From Sodalinema lacuna_A (lineage in GTDB: Bacteria > Cyanobacteriota > Cyanobacteriia > Cyanobacteriales > Geitlerinemataceae): a stretch of DNA of 64,000 nucleotides. This document shows positions 1 through 8,447 of this stretch, in pieces. Position numbers and translations under genes: made by a program. The notes beneath the pieces are model-generated. The model saw only the letters and a program-made list of their open reading frames with translations. It ran no database searches and was not told the origin of the DNA. How positions within the stretch are numbered: the first letter of the stretch is position 1; each line of letters opens with the position of its first letter. The DNA is taken from contig FSSI02000006.1 in the NCBI GenBank assembly GCA_900149785.2, forward strand, positions 1 to 64,000, written 5' to 3'.

Positions 1-359
1 AGCTTCCAACCTGAGGTTTTGTACTCGACTGAATCGCGAGTTTTATGCTTCTTGAATTTAGGGAACCCTTTTTTGCCGGGAATCTTTTTCTTACAGTTCT
101 CGTAGAAACGAGCTATAGCTGACCAGGCTCGTTCTGCCGAGGCTTGACGAGCCATTGAGTTCAGCTTTTTTGCCCAAGGAAACTCTTTGGCAAGAACCGC
201 ACAATAGATGTTGAGTTGATATCGTCCAACTTGTTCTCCTTTATTATCCATCCAGTATCTCAGGCAACTGTTACGAACAAACCGAGCCGTACGAATCGCC
301 TCGTCCAGCCGTTCGTATTGCTCTTTAGCTCCTTCTAGCTTGGCCTCAAATACCAGCAT
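1..359 (-). CDS. tnpB: TnpB/OrfB-family transposase accessory protein, N-terminal part (cut by window edge)
   Basis: The minus strand from the ATG at 359 reads an open frame beginning MLVFEAKLEGAKEQYERLDE and continuing to the window edge. It contains the N-terminal signature of IS200/IS605-family OrfB (TnpB) proteins: an EAIRTARFVRN stretch, then a CLRYWMDN-like segment, and a basic PGKKGFPKFKKH region near residue 100. The RuvC catalytic part lies outside the window, so activity cannot be judged. TnpB proteins are RNA-guided nucleases carried by IS605-type elements; this one is clearly different in sequence from the second TnpB at 38-39.6 kb. The element's left end should lie in 360-500, where no classical terminal inverted repeat is visible. 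Confidence 0.8.
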   Translation of the reverse strand, partial: MLVFEAKLEGAKEQYERLDEAIRTARFVRNSCLRYWMDNKGEQVGRYQLNIYCAVLAKEFPWAKKLNSMARQASAERAWSAIARFYENCKKKIPGKKGFPKFKKHKTRDSVEYKTSGWK

Positions 360-517
360 GACACCATTGAGTCGCTTGACGTTATTGTACTACGGTTGTT
401 GCCGCGATTCATCTCAGCGTTGAATCAGAGATTACAACGTGAGTCTTCTCGCGGGGGGAGATAATTATCTATCTGTATCTTACAAATTTTTCCCGGAATA
501 CCCGTTAAGGCTCGTTT

Positions 518-1438
518 ATGGCGTTACCGATTGTGCATCATCCTGATTATGTGGCCCCCCTGCCGCCGGGCCATCGGTTCCCGATGCAGAAGTTCTCGCA
601 ACTCTACAGCTATCTGTTACATCAGGGAATCGCGACGCTGGATCAGATTCATGTTCCCCGTTTACCGCCTCGGGAGGTGTTGGAATGGCTGCATGAGGGG
701 GAGTATGTGGAGGGCTATTTGACGGGAACGCTCCCGGAGAAGGCGCAACGGCGGATTGGCCTTCCCTGGAGTGCGGAGTTGGCGCGGCGTACTTGTTTGG
801 CGGTGGGGGGAACTCTGTTGACGGCTGAGTTGGCGTTGGAGCAGGGGTTGGCCTGTAATACGGTGGGGGGAACTCATCATGCGTTTCCGGGGTTTGGTTC
901 GGGATTTTGTATTTTTAATGATTTGGCGATCGCGGCCCGGTTTGTGCAAAAGCGGGGATTGGCGCGGCGGGTGTTGATTGTGGATTTGGATGTGCATCAG
1001 GGGGATGGAACGGCGGTGATGTTTCAGGGGGATGAGACGGTGTTTACGTTCTCGATGCACTGTGGGGTGAATTTCCCGAGTCGTAAGCAAGTGAGTGATT
1101 TGGATGTGTCGCTTCGGGAGGGGATGGAGGATGATGAGTATTTACAAACTTTGGCGGAGTATTTGCCGGATTTGTTGTCTCAGGTGAGGCCGGATTTGGT
1201 GCTGTATGATGCTGGGGTGGACCCGCATTTGGGCGATCGCTTGGGGAAGTTAGCCCTGACAGATACGGGGATTTTTCGCCGGGAGATGCAGGTGTTGAGT
1301 ACCTGTTTGGGGGCGGGATATCCGGTGGCTTGTGTGATTGGTGGGGGCTATAGTACGGATTTTGCGGCGCTCACGTATCGTCATAGTTTGTTGCATCGGG
1401 TGGCGAGTGATCTGTTTCGTCAGTATCGTTTGGGTTGA
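518..1438 (+). CDS. Histone deacetylase family protein (zinc-dependent deacetylase, AcuC/HDAC superfamily)
   Basis: A 306-residue protein of the arginase/deacetylase fold. Recognisable motifs in order: the tandem histidine pair H120-H121 in GGTHHAFPGFGSG, the zinc-binding D158-x-H160 in DLDVHQGDGTA, a further zinc ligand D231 in YDAGVDPH, and the late GGGYS turn. All the metal and proton-relay residues of the family are therefore present, so the enzyme should be active. Bacterial members deacetylate acetylated amines such as polyamines or acetyl-lysine; the substrate here cannot be inferred. It stands alone, with no operon partner; a DUF4168 gene follows 67 bp downstream on the same strand. 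A HIP1 octamer lies just after the stop. Confidence 0.9.
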   Translation: MALPIVHHPDYVAPLPPGHRFPMQKFSQLYSYLLHQGIATLDQIHVPRLPPREVLEWLHEGEYVEGYLTGTLPEKAQRRIGLPWSAELARRTCLAVGGTLLTAELALEQGLACNTVGGTHHAFPGFGSGFCIFNDLAIAARFVQKRGLARRVLIVDLDVHQGDGTAVMFQGDETVFTFSMHCGVNFPSRKQVSDLDVSLREGMEDDEYLQTLAEYLPDLLSQVRPDLVLYDAGVDPHLGDRLGKLALTDTGIFRREMQVLSTCLGAGYPVACVIGGGYSTDFAALTYRHSLLHRVASDLFRQYRLG

Positions 1439-1505
1439 GGGGGCGATCGCCTCAATCTAGGCTCGGCCAGTATACTGAAGGGATAATGATACCAAGGACT
1501 GCTCT

Positions 1506-1925
1506 ATGCAATGGATGACTAGACAAGGACTGATCGGGGCGATCGCCGCCTGTTGGGGACTACTGATGCTCCTGGTTCCGGGATTGGCCTGGGCCGATGA
1601 CGCGCCGACGTCAACAACCACGCCCGATTTGGGAATCTCGGAAATTACCGATTCGGGGGCAATTTCTTCGGAAAAGGTCAGTCAGTTTGCCAATGCTTAT
1701 ATTGGAATTGTTGATCTCATTAGTGGCCGCAGTGAGGAACTGCAACAAGCGGAAACGGCTGAGGAGTACAACCAATTGGAACAGGAATTGGAAGCGGCGG
1801 CGATCGAGATCATCCAACAGACTGGATTGACGCCCCCGGAATACTTGCAATTGTTAACGCTGGCTGACACAGATACTGAGTTTAGTGAGCGAGTCGCCAC
1901 GCAAATTCAAGACATTGAGCAATAG
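1506..1925 (+). CDS. DUF4168 domain-containing exported protein
   Basis: A 139-residue protein with an N-terminal signal peptide (hydrophobic residues about 9-30, ending in an A-W-A-D type cleavage site). The mature part is a helical DUF4168 domain (about residues 50-135) with the typical KVSQFANAY start and a repeated Glu/Gln-rich helix pair. Proteins of this family are common in cyanobacteria and probably periplasmic; no biochemical role is established. The ATG follows a HIP1-containing intergenic of 67 bp. The gene converges on hslO with a strong hairpin between them. Confidence 0.8.
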   Translation: MQWMTRQGLIGAIAACWGLLMLLVPGLAWADDAPTSTTTPDLGISEITDSGAISSEKVSQFANAYIGIVDLISGRSEELQQAETAEEYNQLEQELEAAAIEIIQQTGLTPPEYLQLLTLADTDTEFSERVATQIQDIEQ

Positions 1926-1948
1926 GAGTCAACGGTAGCGGTTGAGGG

Positions 1949-1978
1949 AGTTTGGGGGGAGAGTTGTCCCCCCAAACT
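1949..1978. terminator. Bidirectional hairpin terminator between DUF4168 gene and hslO
   Basis: A perfect 12-bp inverted repeat (AGTTTGGGGGGA ... TCCCCCCAAACT) with a 6-base loop lies between two convergent genes. Both genes end within 25 bp of it. No long T-run follows, but the stem is very strong and could serve both strands. Confidence 0.7.
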
Positions 1979-1996
1979 GTCTGTTCGGGGCTTTGT

Positions 1997-2902
1997 TTAA
2001 CGGGCTGAGGAGGACTCGGCTAAGTCATCGATGAGCCGTTGCAAGTCGTTGGCATCGGCGTTGTAGACGTCTTTACAAAATTCACAGGTGGCTTCGGCGC
2101 CACCATCTTTGTCAATCATATCCTCTAACTCACTGATCCCCAGCAGTTTGAGAGCGCCTAACAGTCGATCCCACGAACAGCCACAGTGGAAGCGCAACAT
2201 TTGCACTCCGGGGAGAATTTTCAGGTCTAAATCCCCTAAGAGGGTCTCGAAAATGGCGTTGAGGGTCTTTTTCTGTTTCAGGAGGGGGGTAAAGCCAGAG
2301 AGTCCTGCTAATCTCGATTCGAGGGTGGCAATGAGGGCATCGTCACGGGCGGCTTTGGGTAGCACTTGCAGAAGGAGTCCCCCGGAGGCGGTGACGCCTT
2401 CGGAGCCGACGAAAACCCCGAGAACTAGAGCGGATGGGGTTTGTTCGGAGGTTCCTAGGTAGTGGGTGACATCATCGCCGATTTCCCCAGATACCAGTTC
2501 GACGGTACTGGAGTAGGGATAGCCGTAGCCGATATCCCGGATGACATAGAGAAAGCCATTAGACCCGACGGCTTGGCCCACGTCGAGTTTGCCTCGGCTG
2601 TTGGGGGGAAGTTCCACGTCGGGATTGTTCACGTAGCCGCGTACGGTTCCATCCATCCCCGCATCTACGAGAATCCCCCCGAGAGGACCGTCTCCTTTCA
2701 CCCGCAGGTTGACGCGGGAGTCGGGGTTTTTCATGTTGGAGGCGAGCAGTAGGCCGGCACTCATGGTTCGACCGAGTGCAGCGGTGGCGACGTAGGAGAG
2801 TTGATGGCGTTGTCGGGCTTCTTCTGTGAGTCGGGTGGTGATGACCCCGACGCAGCGAATGCCACCATTGGCTGCGGTTGCGCGAATAAGCTGGTCTGCC
2901 AT
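1997..2902 (-). CDS. hslO: Redox-regulated molecular chaperone Hsp33
   Basis: A 301-residue Hsp33. The N-terminal chaperone domain starts with the typical MADQLIRATAANGGIRC, and the C-terminus carries the redox switch zinc-binding cysteines as CGCSWDR (CxC) and CEFCKDV (CxxC) near residues 240 and 273. Under oxidative stress these cysteines release zinc and form disulfides, turning the protein into an ATP-independent holdase in the cytoplasm. Length and motif order are normal for the family. The gene is monocistronic and converges with the DUF4168 gene. Confidence 0.95.
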   Translation of the reverse strand: MADQLIRATAANGGIRCVGVITTRLTEEARQRHQLSYVATAALGRTMSAGLLLASNMKNPDSRVNLRVKGDGPLGGILVDAGMDGTVRGYVNNPDVELPPNSRGKLDVGQAVGSNGFLYVIRDIGYGYPYSSTVELVSGEIGDDVTHYLGTSEQTPSALVLGVFVGSEGVTASGGLLLQVLPKAARDDALIATLESRLAGLSGFTPLLKQKKTLNAIFETLLGDLDLKILPGVQMLRFHCGCSWDRLLGALKLLGISELEDMIDKDGGAEATCEFCKDVYNADANDLQRLIDDLAESSSAR

Positions 2903-3061
2903 GAAAGTCTGGATTGATGAATTCTTTACTTATTCTAATGATTCCTGGTACTCGGAGGCGGGCGATCGCGTCTTGGGGTAGGATTCCCCTGCCAGAGCGG
3001 TCTGGATAAGAGATAATGGAGGGGATATGGTTTGATGCCGCTCGCAAGACATAGGGTTAGT

Positions 3062-3451
3062 ATGTTTGGAAGCTTCCAACAGAGTCAGTTACGAATTGAG
3101 GTCGATGCGTCAGCCGAGGCGATCGGCCAAAGTTTATTGGAACCGGGTCAGATTCAGAAGTGGTTGGCCCCGCAGCAACTCTCCCCTGGCCTCCCGCCGA
3201 AACTCCATCAGGATTTGAAATTTACCAGTTCTCTCGGCCCAATTACGATTCAACATCGGGTAGAGGTGGTTAATGACCATTGCTTACGGATGATTCTCAG
3301 TGAGGGAATTGATGGCTTCCATGAGTGGTATTGGGGCGATGGTTGGGTTCAGTCTCGCTTAGAGGGGGTTTCGGTGCTGCCGCTCAATCTGGGTCAAACT
3401 CTAAGTTTGTGGCGTTTGCGTGCTTTTTTGACGACGGCGAAGGCCAGTTAG
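3062..3451 (+). CDS. SRPBCC-like small protein (putative)
   Basis: An open frame runs from 3032, but the ATG at 3062 (MFGSFQQSQLRIEVDASAEA) gives the more natural start for an SRPBCC (START/Bet v1-like) fold of about 129 residues. Visible features are an initial beta strand, an EAIGQSLLEPGQIQKWLAP helix typical of polyketide-cyclase/AHSA1-like proteins, and alternating strands ending in a long C-terminal helix. No catalytic residues can be named and the function is unknown. It stands alone between hslO (divergent) and the histidine kinase. Confidence 0.6.
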   Translation: MFGSFQQSQLRIEVDASAEAIGQSLLEPGQIQKWLAPQQLSPGLPPKLHQDLKFTSSLGPITIQHRVEVVNDHCLRMILSEGIDGFHEWYWGDGWVQSRLEGVSVLPLNLGQTLSLWRLRAFLTTAKAS

Positions 3452-3515
3452 GGGGCGATCGTTGATGACGATTCTTCTCAAAGTATGATGGTTTAACGGC
3501 TGAATGAGGGGTAAG

Positions 3516-3543
3516 GTTAACTCTTGGTTAATGTTAATTTAAC
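3516..3543. promoter_or_regulatory. GTTAAC/GTTAAT repeat cluster upstream of the histidine kinase gene
   Basis: The sequence contains GTTAAC at 3516, GTTAAT at 3527 and again at 3533, followed by TTAAC to 3543. The last repeat forms the palindrome GTTAATTTAAC. It lies about 120 bp before the kinase start codon and could be a regulator binding site. The assignment is a guess from sequence pattern only. Confidence 0.25.
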
Positions 3544-3663
3544 GTGAGTTTTACCCCCTTAAAGATTTGGCGATCGCCCCAAGAATTCGGGGTAAAATCA
3601 GTTAGGATGCAATTAAGTCTGTATTCAAAACTACAACTGTCGGCATCTTAACCTGAATCCCCT

Positions 3664-4980
3664 ATGTCAGTTCTTTTACAATCAACCCCTGACCATCTCA
3701 GCCCCGTTGAGTCTCCGGCTCAACATCTGAGCCTAGATTCAACCTTAGACGAGCTTGCTTTGCATGAATGCTATGTAGAGATCTCATCTCAGGGTGCGAA
3801 GGTGATGCAAATCCTCAACGATAATCCGCTTCTTCCTGGAGTTATTTTGACTCGAAATCATCACTTTGTAGGGGTCTTGTCTCGACGCAAAATCCTCGAA
3901 CACATGAGTCAAATTTATAGTGTTGAGTTATTTTCTCGTCGCCCCATTGCCTCGTTATACCACTTCGCTGAGCGAGAAGTCTTTTGTTATCCAAGCCATA
4001 CACTTATCGTGATGGCTGCACGTCGTTCTCTACAACGCCCTCCTGATTTACTGTATGAGCCAATTTTGGTAGAAGTTGCTCCTGAAAGTTATCATTTATT
4101 AGATGTGCATCAGCTTCTGATTGCTCAATCTCACATTCATCAGTTGACGACTCAGCTTCTACATGAACAAACCCGCAGTCAGATGATGCAAACGGAAAAA
4201 ATGTCCAGTTTAGGACGTATGGTGGCGGGAGTCGCTCATGAGTTTCGCAATCCCGTCAATTGCATCAATGGTAATATGGGGTTTCTCTGTAATTACTTTC
4301 AGGATTTGCTGGACTTGGTTGAGGCCTACGATGTTGAAACCCCTGAAAGTGAGGTAATTACAGAAATAAAAGAGCAGATTGAATTTGCATTTCTGAAGGA
4401 AGATTTGCAGAAAATCCTACAAACAGTGCGCGAAAGTGCTGGCCGTTTAACCAAGATTGTTGGCAGTTTACATGGCTTTTCTCATATGGGAGATGACCGC
4501 TATGAGTCTGCGAACTTAGAGATTCATCTGGAAAACACCTTGTTGATTTTGAATAATCGCCTGAAGGGGGGGATTACTCTTAAAAAGGATTATGGTCAAA
4601 TCCCAGAAATCTATTGTTCTTCGGGTCAATTGAATCAGGTGTTTATGAACTTGATTGGCAATGCCATTGACGCAGTTGAGGACGTTAGGCAATCTGGCAA
4701 AGAACCGATGATTTGTCTCACTACGCAACAACTTGATGACAATTGGGTGTCGATTGTCATCGAAGACAATGGTTCTGGTATCCCGGAGAACATTCAAACG
4801 CGAATTTTCGAGAGTTTCTTTACTACCAAGCCAGCGGGAAAAGGAACTGGCTTAGGGTTGGCCATTAGTCATCAAATCATTGTGGACAATCATCATGGAC
4901 AACTCACCTTTTCCTCCACTCCCGGCGAAGGAACAGCGTTTGAGATTCGCCTACCGATGAAGTTGAATCGGGAATCCTAA
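3664..4980 (+). CDS. Sensor histidine kinase with N-terminal CBS-like domain
   Basis: A 438-residue kinase. Residues about 30-160 form a CBS-pair-like sensory region (VGVLSRRKILEHM and LLDVHQLLIAQ segments), a common cyanobacterial arrangement. A coiled linker leads to the HisKA dimerisation domain with phospho-acceptor H192 in VAGVAHEFRNPVN. The HATPase_c domain follows with an N box (NLIGNAIDAV), G1 (EDNGSGIP), an F box (FESFFTTK) and G2 (GKGTGLGLAIS). No transmembrane segment is seen, so it should be cytoplasmic. No response regulator gene is adjacent, so it is an orphan kinase. moaB starts just downstream and may be cotranscribed. Confidence 0.9.
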   Translation: MSVLLQSTPDHLSPVESPAQHLSLDSTLDELALHECYVEISSQGAKVMQILNDNPLLPGVILTRNHHFVGVLSRRKILEHMSQIYSVELFSRRPIASLYHFAEREVFCYPSHTLIVMAARRSLQRPPDLLYEPILVEVAPESYHLLDVHQLLIAQSHIHQLTTQLLHEQTRSQMMQTEKMSSLGRMVAGVAHEFRNPVNCINGNMGFLCNYFQDLLDLVEAYDVETPESEVITEIKEQIEFAFLKEDLQKILQTVRESAGRLTKIVGSLHGFSHMGDDRYESANLEIHLENTLLILNNRLKGGITLKKDYGQIPEIYCSSGQLNQVFMNLIGNAIDAVEDVRQSGKEPMICLTTQQLDDNWVSIVIEDNGSGIPENIQTRIFESFFTTKPAGKGTGLGLAISHQIIVDNHHGQLTFSSTPGEGTAFEIRLPMKLNRES

Positions 4981-5042
4981 GGGTGTATCCTGGCTGTCAA
5001 CCTGTGACTGGCAACGACCCCTCAATTTTCCCATCTGCAACT

Positions 5043-5573
5043 ATGCTCGGTATCGACGAATCCCGTCCGTTTATCCCCGTCAACATTGCTATTTTGACCA
5101 TCTCTGACAGCCGTACTTTAGAGACGGACAAGTCGGGACAAGTGTTAGTGGAACGCCTGGAGGCTGCTGGACATCAACTTATTGAGCGGCGGCTGGTTGC
5201 TGATGAACGGGAGGCGATTGTGGCGGTGTTGTGGGAGTGGGTGAAGCATCCCCAGGTGGACGTGGTGATTACGACGGGGGGGACGGGAATTACGGGCCGA
5301 GATGTGACTCCGGAGGCGTTGGCGGAGGTTTGCGAGAAGGAGATTCCCGGTTTTGGGGAACTGTTCCGCCGCATCAGTTATGAGACGATTGGGGTCTCAG
5401 CGTTGCAGTCGCGAGCCACGGCGGGAGTGGCTCGGGGAACGTATCTGTTTGCGTTACCGGGGTCCTCGGGAGCCTGTTGTGATGGCTGGGATGAGATTCT
5501 GCGTTGGCAGTTGGATAGTCGCTATCGTCCTTGTAATTTGGTTTCGTTGATGCCGCGTTTGTTGGAGGAGTGA
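5043..5573 (+). CDS. moaB: Molybdenum cofactor biosynthesis protein MoaB/MogA family
   Basis: The frame is open from a GTG at 4983, only 3 bp after the kinase stop, but homology to MoaB begins near the ATG at 5043 (MLGIDESRPFIPVNIAILT), giving 176 residues. The MPT-binding signature TTGGTGITGRDVTPEA is intact, followed by GFGELFRRISYETIG and a GSSGACCDGW turn, as in MoaB/MogA proteins that adenylylate molybdopterin. The enzyme acts in cytoplasmic molybdenum cofactor synthesis. No other moa genes are nearby. It converges with the CARF-RelE gene with an 8-bp gap. Confidence 0.88.
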   Translation: MLGIDESRPFIPVNIAILTISDSRTLETDKSGQVLVERLEAAGHQLIERRLVADEREAIVAVLWEWVKHPQVDVVITTGGTGITGRDVTPEALAEVCEKEIPGFGELFRRISYETIGVSALQSRATAGVARGTYLFALPGSSGACCDGWDEILRWQLDSRYRPCNLVSLMPRLLEE

Positions 5574-5581
5574 GGGAGATT

Positions 5582-6697
5582 TTATTGGGCGAACCTTTGT
5601 GCTAGGTGTAGGGCGATACTGTTGGTTTCAGCTTGGTTGCGTCCGGTACTTTGGACACACACTCCATAGCCTGGGTCTGTCCAGTTCAAAACAAATTCGA
5701 TTTTACCATCGGAATAGGTGCGGCGAATTGGAGAGGTGAGGTGAGGATTGAAGGGTAGGGAGTTGACGATTTCTTTAACGTAAGGAGACTGGCAGAGTTT
5801 TTTGGAGAAGGCTTTGAGTTTATCTTTGCCGTGGTCATCGCGCAAATCGATTTTTTTCTGATTAGGTGCAGTGCCATCTTGGGGAATTAATTCAAGAATA
5901 GCTGTTTCCTGTTTGGCGAATTGAAGTCGAGACCGGGCATTAAATAAAAGTCCCATTGCCGATAAACTGATGTAGGCTACACCGTCTATGGTTTCTTCAT
6001 CAATGAGTGAATCAAACAGGTTACTCTCAACTTCAAGGGAAAATGTGTCTTTCTGAACCGTTTGCTCTGACTCTAATGATTCAAACAAAAGGTAGTTATT
6101 TAGCCAAAATGCGAGGTCAAGAGAGATAGGTTGAGGAGGCAGTTCAATAACCTCTGAAAACTTCTCAAAAAGATAGTAAACGGGGATTTCTAAGGCTTGG
6201 CCAATGGTGGCGGCAAAGGAAATTTGGGCTTTGTAGCCTCCGGTGGCATTGATAGCAGTACATTCTGGGGAAAATTTACTGACTTCTGTGCTGATTTCTC
6301 GAACTAAACTTTTTAATCCTTGTTTTTTGAAGGAGGATATATTGTCATCTCGCAAACCGGTTAAGACTCGGACATCTACATTTTCTTGAAAGTGAATAGA
6401 ATTTTTATTGTTGTTATAGTAAAGTTGCAGGAGATGGCCAATCGTTCGACCATCTTCGGTGTCTGATACCAAAAAAATCAAGCGAATTGGGTCTTGTAAA
6501 TAGCCCTTGTTACAGATGCTAGTAATTGAGTTGATTTCGGCGCCACAAATTCGCGCTGAGTTATCCTGGTCTAGCAATAGTAGTGAGATTTGGTTCCAGT
6601 TACAATCTTGAAATGCTGCTTGAATCGCTTCATCTTTAGCGAATTTGAGGTTGTTTAATAAACTGGTCCCAACGGTGCAAATTAATGTATTTCTCAT
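5582..6697 (-). CDS. CARF-domain CRISPR ancillary protein with RelE-like C-terminus (Cami1-like)
   Basis: A 371-residue protein, last gene of the type III operon. Residues 1 to about 200 form a CARF domain of the APE2256/Csx1-like type: the first strand ends in TVGTSLL, TGLRDD follows the fourth strand, and NATGGYKAQ is the classical ligand-contact loop. The C-terminal about 110 residues (DLRDDHGKDKL, SPYVKEIV, then TDPGYGVCVQSTGR) look like a RelE-family RNase domain. CARF-RelE proteins such as Cami1 are cyclic-oligoadenylate-activated, ribosome-dependent mRNA interferases. The start ATG overlaps the cas6 stop in an ATGA junction, indicating translational coupling. The RelE assignment rests on pattern recognition only. 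Confidence 0.75.
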   Translation of the reverse strand: MRNTLICTVGTSLLNNLKFAKDEAIQAAFQDCNWNQISLLLLDQDNSARICGAEINSITSICNKGYLQDPIRLIFLVSDTEDGRTIGHLLQLYYNNNKNSIHFQENVDVRVLTGLRDDNISSFKKQGLKSLVREISTEVSKFSPECTAINATGGYKAQISFAATIGQALEIPVYYLFEKFSEVIELPPQPISLDLAFWLNNYLLFESLESEQTVQKDTFSLEVESNLFDSLIDEETIDGVAYISLSAMGLLFNARSRLQFAKQETAILELIPQDGTAPNQKKIDLRDDHGKDKLKAFSKKLCQSPYVKEIVNSLPFNPHLTSPIRRTYSDGKIEFVLNWTDPGYGVCVQSTGRNQAETNSIALHLAQRFAQ

Positions 6698-7476
6698 GAT
6701 GTGTGTTCTTTGATATGATACTCAGTGTACCCCATTCCTAGACGGGTCTTGACCCCAGTTCCGCAAAAGTTACTGTAGTGAACGAGCAAGTTGGCAACTT
6801 GGCTGATGAGGGGGTCGGTGCGTTGAGGGATTTGTAAGGTAATTTCGCCGATAAACCCGGTCACGAAGGAGCGGTAGACTTGAAAACGGGCACTTTTGAT
6901 GTTGTGATATTTGAGAGCGATCGCCTCTTCTAGGTAGTCTAACAGATCGTAACTCCCGAGATAGACGGGGCCAAATTCATTCCAGCGATCGAGCCAACTT
7001 TGAAACAGCAGACGCGGTAGGGGGAGGGGGAGGTACGTTCGTTTTTGGGAGAAGCTGGTGGGGGTTAGGAATTTGAGGTTCAATTGTCGCTCTGGTTCGG
7101 GTTCGTTGGCGATGAGTTCTGTATAGAGTTGGTCGTACGTTGTGATATCTTGGTGGCGATCGCACACCTGGAATTGAGATCCCAAAAACTCTAAGGTTTC
7201 CCCTAAGTCTAGGTTGAAAATGGCTTTGGAGGTCGTCTCAGATAAGCCAGACAGGGAGAGGTGATAGGGGTGTTCGGGATGAAAGGTGACAAATTCGGGG
7301 GTGCGGGTGGCGGAACCGACGAGTCCGGAAAAGGTCAAGCTGGGGGTTTGTTGTCCTCCCATGTCTAACCCCAGTCGTTCGTGGAGGTGTTTCACCAGTT
7401 CGAGGTGGTAGCTACGGGGGAGAACGGCGGTATCGGATGGGGTTAGGGTCCAGTGCGATCGGATAAGCATTATCAT
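6694..7476 (-). CDS. cas6: CRISPR-associated endoribonuclease Cas6
   Basis: A 260-residue RAMP protein with two ferredoxin-like folds. The C-terminal glycine-rich signature GFIGEITLQI ... FCGTGVKTRLGMGY is diagnostic of Cas6, which cuts precursor crRNA within the repeat. A histidine-rich helix near residue 25-32 (YHLELVKHLH) could supply the catalytic histidine. The start (MIM) overlaps the stop of the DUF4435 gene as ATGA, and its own stop overlaps the next gene in the same way. Two HIP1 sites occur inside, unlike in its upstream neighbours. No CRISPR array is visible nearby, so the substrate must be encoded elsewhere. Confidence 0.9.
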   Translation of the reverse strand: MIMLIRSHWTLTPSDTAVLPRSYHLELVKHLHERLGLDMGGQQTPSLTFSGLVGSATRTPEFVTFHPEHPYHLSLSGLSETTSKAIFNLDLGETLEFLGSQFQVCDRHQDITTYDQLYTELIANEPEPERQLNLKFLTPTSFSQKRTYLPLPLPRLLFQSWLDRWNEFGPVYLGSYDLLDYLEEAIALKYHNIKSARFQVYRSFVTGFIGEITLQIPQRTDPLISQVANLLVHYSNFCGTGVKTRLGMGYTEYHIKEHTS

Positions 7477-8435
7477 GAGTCGATTTGATTGGCCAACATT
7501 TCAATAACTTCACGAGGGTAAACACAAGCTTCATTAGCAGAATGTTTTGCCCAAGTGGTTCGAAGTGTATGGTCTCTGCGTTCATAGTTTGTTAGTTTTC
7601 GAAGGCTTTTATTAAATTGATCAGTCGGACATTGCTCGAAAAAACATCTTAAATAAACTAACCAAACAAACTTTATTCCAAGATGACCATGACAGATCCA
7701 TTTATGGATTTGTTGTTTGCTAGAAATTATTTCAACAAATTTGTATGTTTCAAAAAAAAGACTCTCAACCTCCGGTTGTTTGAACTTTTTTTCCCTTACG
7801 ACAATCTCGATCCACTCTTGGTGGTCTAATTTTACTTCATTTTCGCATAAATGCAATAATGTCCAGTAGCGATTATCTAAAAAGGATTTATCACACTCCT
7901 GGATCATTTTAAGCTCCTTAGCAGCTAAACTAATTGCAGCCGACCATTTTAAAGCATCATCAAATACGTTCTCAAATTCAACAATTGCTTTATAAAAAAA
8001 CTCACTCTCACTCAACTCTTCAAAAACATCTTTGATAATCAACCGATTTAAAAAGTAATTTTCTAAAGAATGACCTCTTGTCCAAATAAGTCTTTCTTGT
8101 TGGTAGTGTCCCTGCAAAGTGTCTTCAATTGTTGTTTCGATTACAAATCTTCTAAATTCACGATCAACAAAAGTGATGAGTTTATTGGAATAGGATTGCC
8201 CCCGAACTTTTTGAGCAATGTACTCGATTTTCTGTCTATTTTCAGGGTGATCTGTAACTTTATGTATCATTTCACCTGTATCAATGTCTATCACTAAATC
8301 TTGATTTAGATCAAAATGATAAAACAGGGCTAGAAAAGCTTTTCTATCAGAACTCCCCTCCACCAACAAATGCTGATTGTTACTCATTTGTAAATAACGG
8401 ATGTACTCGTCCGGAGTATATTTTGACTGAGTCAT
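7473..8435 (-). CDS. DUF4435 Toprim-like protein (AriB-like, PARIS-type effector candidate)
   Basis: A 320-residue protein with features of the DUF4435/Toprim fold: LLVEGSSDRKAF with E26 and D30, the acidic pair D91-R-E93 in ITFVDREF, and HSLENYFL with E125. DUF4435 proteins next to AAA ATPases form the PARIS anti-phage system, where AriB is the toxic Toprim nuclease released by AriA. Here the gene begins 12 bp after the ATPase gene and overlaps cas6 by ATGA, so it sits translationally inside the type III CRISPR operon. The gene is visibly AT-rich and contains no HIP1 octamer, unlike the cas genes on either side, which suggests a separate origin. The activity is inferred from fold and context only. 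Confidence 0.75.
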   Translation of the reverse strand: MTQSKYTPDEYIRYLQMSNNQHLLVEGSSDRKAFLALFYHFDLNQDLVIDIDTGEMIHKVTDHPENRQKIEYIAQKVRGQSYSNKLITFVDREFRRFVIETTIEDTLQGHYQQERLIWTRGHSLENYFLNRLIIKDVFEELSESEFFYKAIVEFENVFDDALKWSAAISLAAKELKMIQECDKSFLDNRYWTLLHLCENEVKLDHQEWIEIVVREKKFKQPEVESLFFETYKFVEIISSKQQIHKWICHGHLGIKFVWLVYLRCFFEQCPTDQFNKSLRKLTNYERRDHTLRTTWAKHSANEACVYPREVIEMLANQIDS

Positions 8436-8447
8436 ACTAAAAATAAT

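Noticed and set aside
7473..8435. DUF4435 gene as a diverged Cas accessory nuclease (Can/Card type)
   Set aside because: No CARF domain is present and the acidic residues follow the Toprim pattern, not PD-(D/E)XK.
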